Positions 6,777 through 8,097 of a stretch of DNA of 8,097 nucleotides are shown here, piece after piece (the first letter of the stretch is position 1; each line of letters opens with the position of its first letter). This stretch comes from Candidatus Zixiibacteriota bacterium. Its GTDB lineage: Bacteria; Zixibacteria; MSB-5A5; GN15; JACZUZ01. The stretch is taken from positions 1-8,097 of the forward strand of contig JADFNA010000059.1 of assembly GCA_022563625.1 (NCBI GenBank). Reading direction: 5' to 3'. The translations under genes and the position numbers were made by a program. The notes under the pieces are model-generated. The model was not told the DNA's origin. It was given only the letters and a program-made list of their open reading frames with translations, and did not search any database.

Positions 6777-8097
6777 TCAACTTCCCGTCGTCCCGCAAAT
6801 AGGCGCAGGGCCACCAGCAAAAATACGGGCGATGAGGAATGTAACGTCGGCGATATTGACTTTGTTGTCACCATTAGCGTCGGCCTCGTCATTGCAATTT
6901 GGCGCTGAGCCGCCTGCGAAGATTCTGGCGATAAGGAAGGTGATGTCTGCTATATTGACACTTACATTGTTATCTGCATCGCCAGCCAGTGCGCAACAAA
7001 ACGGCCCAGAGCAGCCAATACCAAAGCGGCCAATGAGTTCCTCGCAGCTATTGTGTGCAACCGAGCATGGGGAGCCAGGTTGAAGTGTTAAATCAAGCGT
7101 TGTTGTATCACAAAAATATGGATCGAGTGAAAAGTTCCCGTTTGTCGAGTCCAGACCCGCAATACAGCCAACCCAATTGCCACCTGCGTTGCCGAAGATA
7201 TCACTGCAACGGATCACTATTAAGTCATCAGTTTGTTGAATACAATCCACGGCGTTGCCCGATTCGCTGAAGGACATCACACACTTTTCAAGCGTGGGCG
7301 ATGCGTTCCAGGCAAACAGGGCAGAACCGCGCCCGGTATCAGTTCCAAATACATCAGTGATATCCTCTGCTATGTTCGCATAGAAAGTAGAGGACGTTAT
7401 CATCGGATTAGCCCCATCAGCGCAATAAATGGCGGCGCCCAGGCTCGGAAATGGCAATGGGTTGGGATGCGAGATGTTTCCTACAAACGTCGAATTGGAG
7501 ACGCCGGGACTGGACTCTTTGAGAGCAATGGCGCCTCCGAGTCCCGGAAACTGAGGACCAGCAAACACACCGAAGTAGTTAGCCTCGTTGCTATTAAAGG
7601 TGCAACTATCCACGAGTCCAGTTGAGAATTTGAAGGAAACACCGGCGCCAAAATGCGCAGAATTGTCCACAAAAGAGCTGCCGAGAATCTCAATTGTTGA
7701 ATTGATGCAACTGATACCCCCGCCGCGGCCGCCCGATCCGAATTGACCGCCGAATCGCCAGGGATTCGCTGCATTGGAAATGAATGAGCAATTGCGGACG
7801 GTGATAGACGACGAATCTGTACAGTGTAAACCGCCTCCCGCATGCGCGGTGTTGGCGGTAAACACACAGTCTTCGAAAATAGATACGGAAGCCGAACAAC
7901 TAACCCCGCCGCCAACAGCAAGCGCTCCCTTCAGGCTCGTTGAATCAAAACTGACAATATTGTTTTCGAACACACAGTTGAAAAATGTAGGCGAGGCCCC
8001 CAGACATATAACAGCGCCGCCTGCTTTTTCGATGACAAATCCATTCTTGATAGTGAATCCCTCGAGGCGGGTTGTCGAGTCTTCACCATTCTGAAAG
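6777..8097 (-). CDS. Partial secreted beta-helix protein with dockerin repeats
   Basis: The frame is open to the right edge without a start, so the N-terminus and any signal peptide lie outside the window. A GTG at 7973 is internal, because clear family sequence (LEGFTIKNGF, then GGAVICLGASPTFFNC) precedes it. About 439 residues are visible. The first 330 or so are right-handed parallel beta-helix repeats, roughly one per 30 to 45 residues, with the recurring pattern GGG..C....S.....C.F..N. A short Cys-rich linker follows. The C-terminal 73 residues (about 6780-6998) hold two dockerin type I-like calcium loops 33 residues apart, at GDADNNVSVNIAD and EADANGDNKVNIAD. The protein is probably exported. 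The beta-helix suggests polysaccharide binding or cleavage, or a surface role, but no catalytic residues are identified. Confidence 0.9.
   Translation of the reverse strand, partial: FQNGEDSTTRLEGFTIKNGFVIEKAGGAVICLGASPTFFNCVFENNIVSFDSTSLKGALAVGGGVSCSASVSIFEDCVFTANTAHAGGGLHCTDSSSITVRNCSFISNAANPWRFGGQFGSGGRGGGISCINSTIEILGSSFVDNSAHFGAGVSFKFSTGLVDSCTFNSNEANYFGVFAGPQFPGLGGAIALKESSPGVSNSTFVGNISHPNPLPFPSLGAAIYCADGANPMITSSTFYANIAEDITDVFGTDTGRGSALFAWNASPTLEKCVMSFSESGNAVDCIQQTDDLIVIRCSDIFGNAGGNWVGCIAGLDSTNGNFSLDPYFCDTTTLDLTLQPGSPCSVAHNSCEELIGRFGIGCSGPFCCALAGDADNNVSVNIADITFLIARIFAGGSAPNCNDEADANGDNKVNIADVTFLIARIFAGGPAPICGTTGS
6780..6998 (-). repeat. Two dockerin-like calcium-binding repeats (33-residue period)
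   Basis: Within the beta-helix protein, VNIADITFLIARIFAGG recurs as VNIADVTFLIARIFAGG exactly 33 residues later. Each copy is preceded by an Asp/Asn-rich loop (DADNN; DANGDN) with the terminal Asp of an EF-hand-like dockerin loop. The DNA of the two copies differs at many third positions, so the protein repeat is maintained by selection and is not a recent duplication. In classical systems dockerins bind cohesins. In this type of organism they more often act as a C-terminal anchoring or sorting module, which is an inference. Confidence 0.8.

Noticed and set aside
6746..6780. Direct repeat TTCCGCTCAA at 6746-6755 and 6771-6780
   Set aside because: A single 10-base repeat at this spacing is expected by chance in a window of this size, and it shows no further structure.
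7774..8094. A 106-codon plus-strand open frame at the right edge
   Set aside because: The opposite strand encodes clear beta-helix repeats through the same bases, and this translation has no family features.
1..8097. CRISPR array, tRNA or rRNA genes
   Set aside because: No regularly spaced repeats, cloverleaf-like segments or rRNA-like stretches were found on either strand by reading.

Overview
The window reads as bacterial chromosome. Two signs point to an uncultured FCB-type lineage such as candidate phylum Zixibacteria. One is a PknB-type Ser/Thr kinase joined to a TolB-like domain and TPRs. The other is an extracellular beta-helix protein ending in two dockerin-like repeats of the 'VNIADVTFLIARIFAGG' type. 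This placement is inferred from family style; no marker gene is present.

Layout from left to right. Positions 1-217 hold no convincing gene. They contain a terminator-like hairpin (9-28) and a 156-bp segment bounded by an imperfect 13-bp inverted repeat (35-190). A minus-strand gene (218-1975) encodes a mostly helical protein of about 585 residues. Its C-terminal part carries what looks like a PD-(D/E)XK (Mrr-like, QxK variant) nuclease core. Between this gene and the next (about 2016-2180) lies a broken start of a second Ser/Thr kinase, cut off at the glycine loop. A complete membrane-anchored Ser/Thr kinase with TolB-like and TPR regions follows on the minus strand (2174-4759). Divergent from it is a CPA1-family cation/proton antiporter with a C-terminal TrkA/RCK-like part (4938-6770). 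Six bases after its stop, in convergent orientation, ends a secreted-type beta-helix/dockerin protein. Its beginning lies beyond the right edge (6777-8097).

The most informative signal is the kinase stub. It indicates that a tandem kinase pair once stood here and that the second copy was lost. The nuclease-like gene now starts right behind the break, on the same strand. This suggests that the nuclease gene and the structured DNA to its left arrived by insertion or rearrangement, possibly as accessory or defence-type cargo. The kinase, antiporter and beta-helix genes look like ordinary resident genes, and nothing in the sequence ties them into one pathway.
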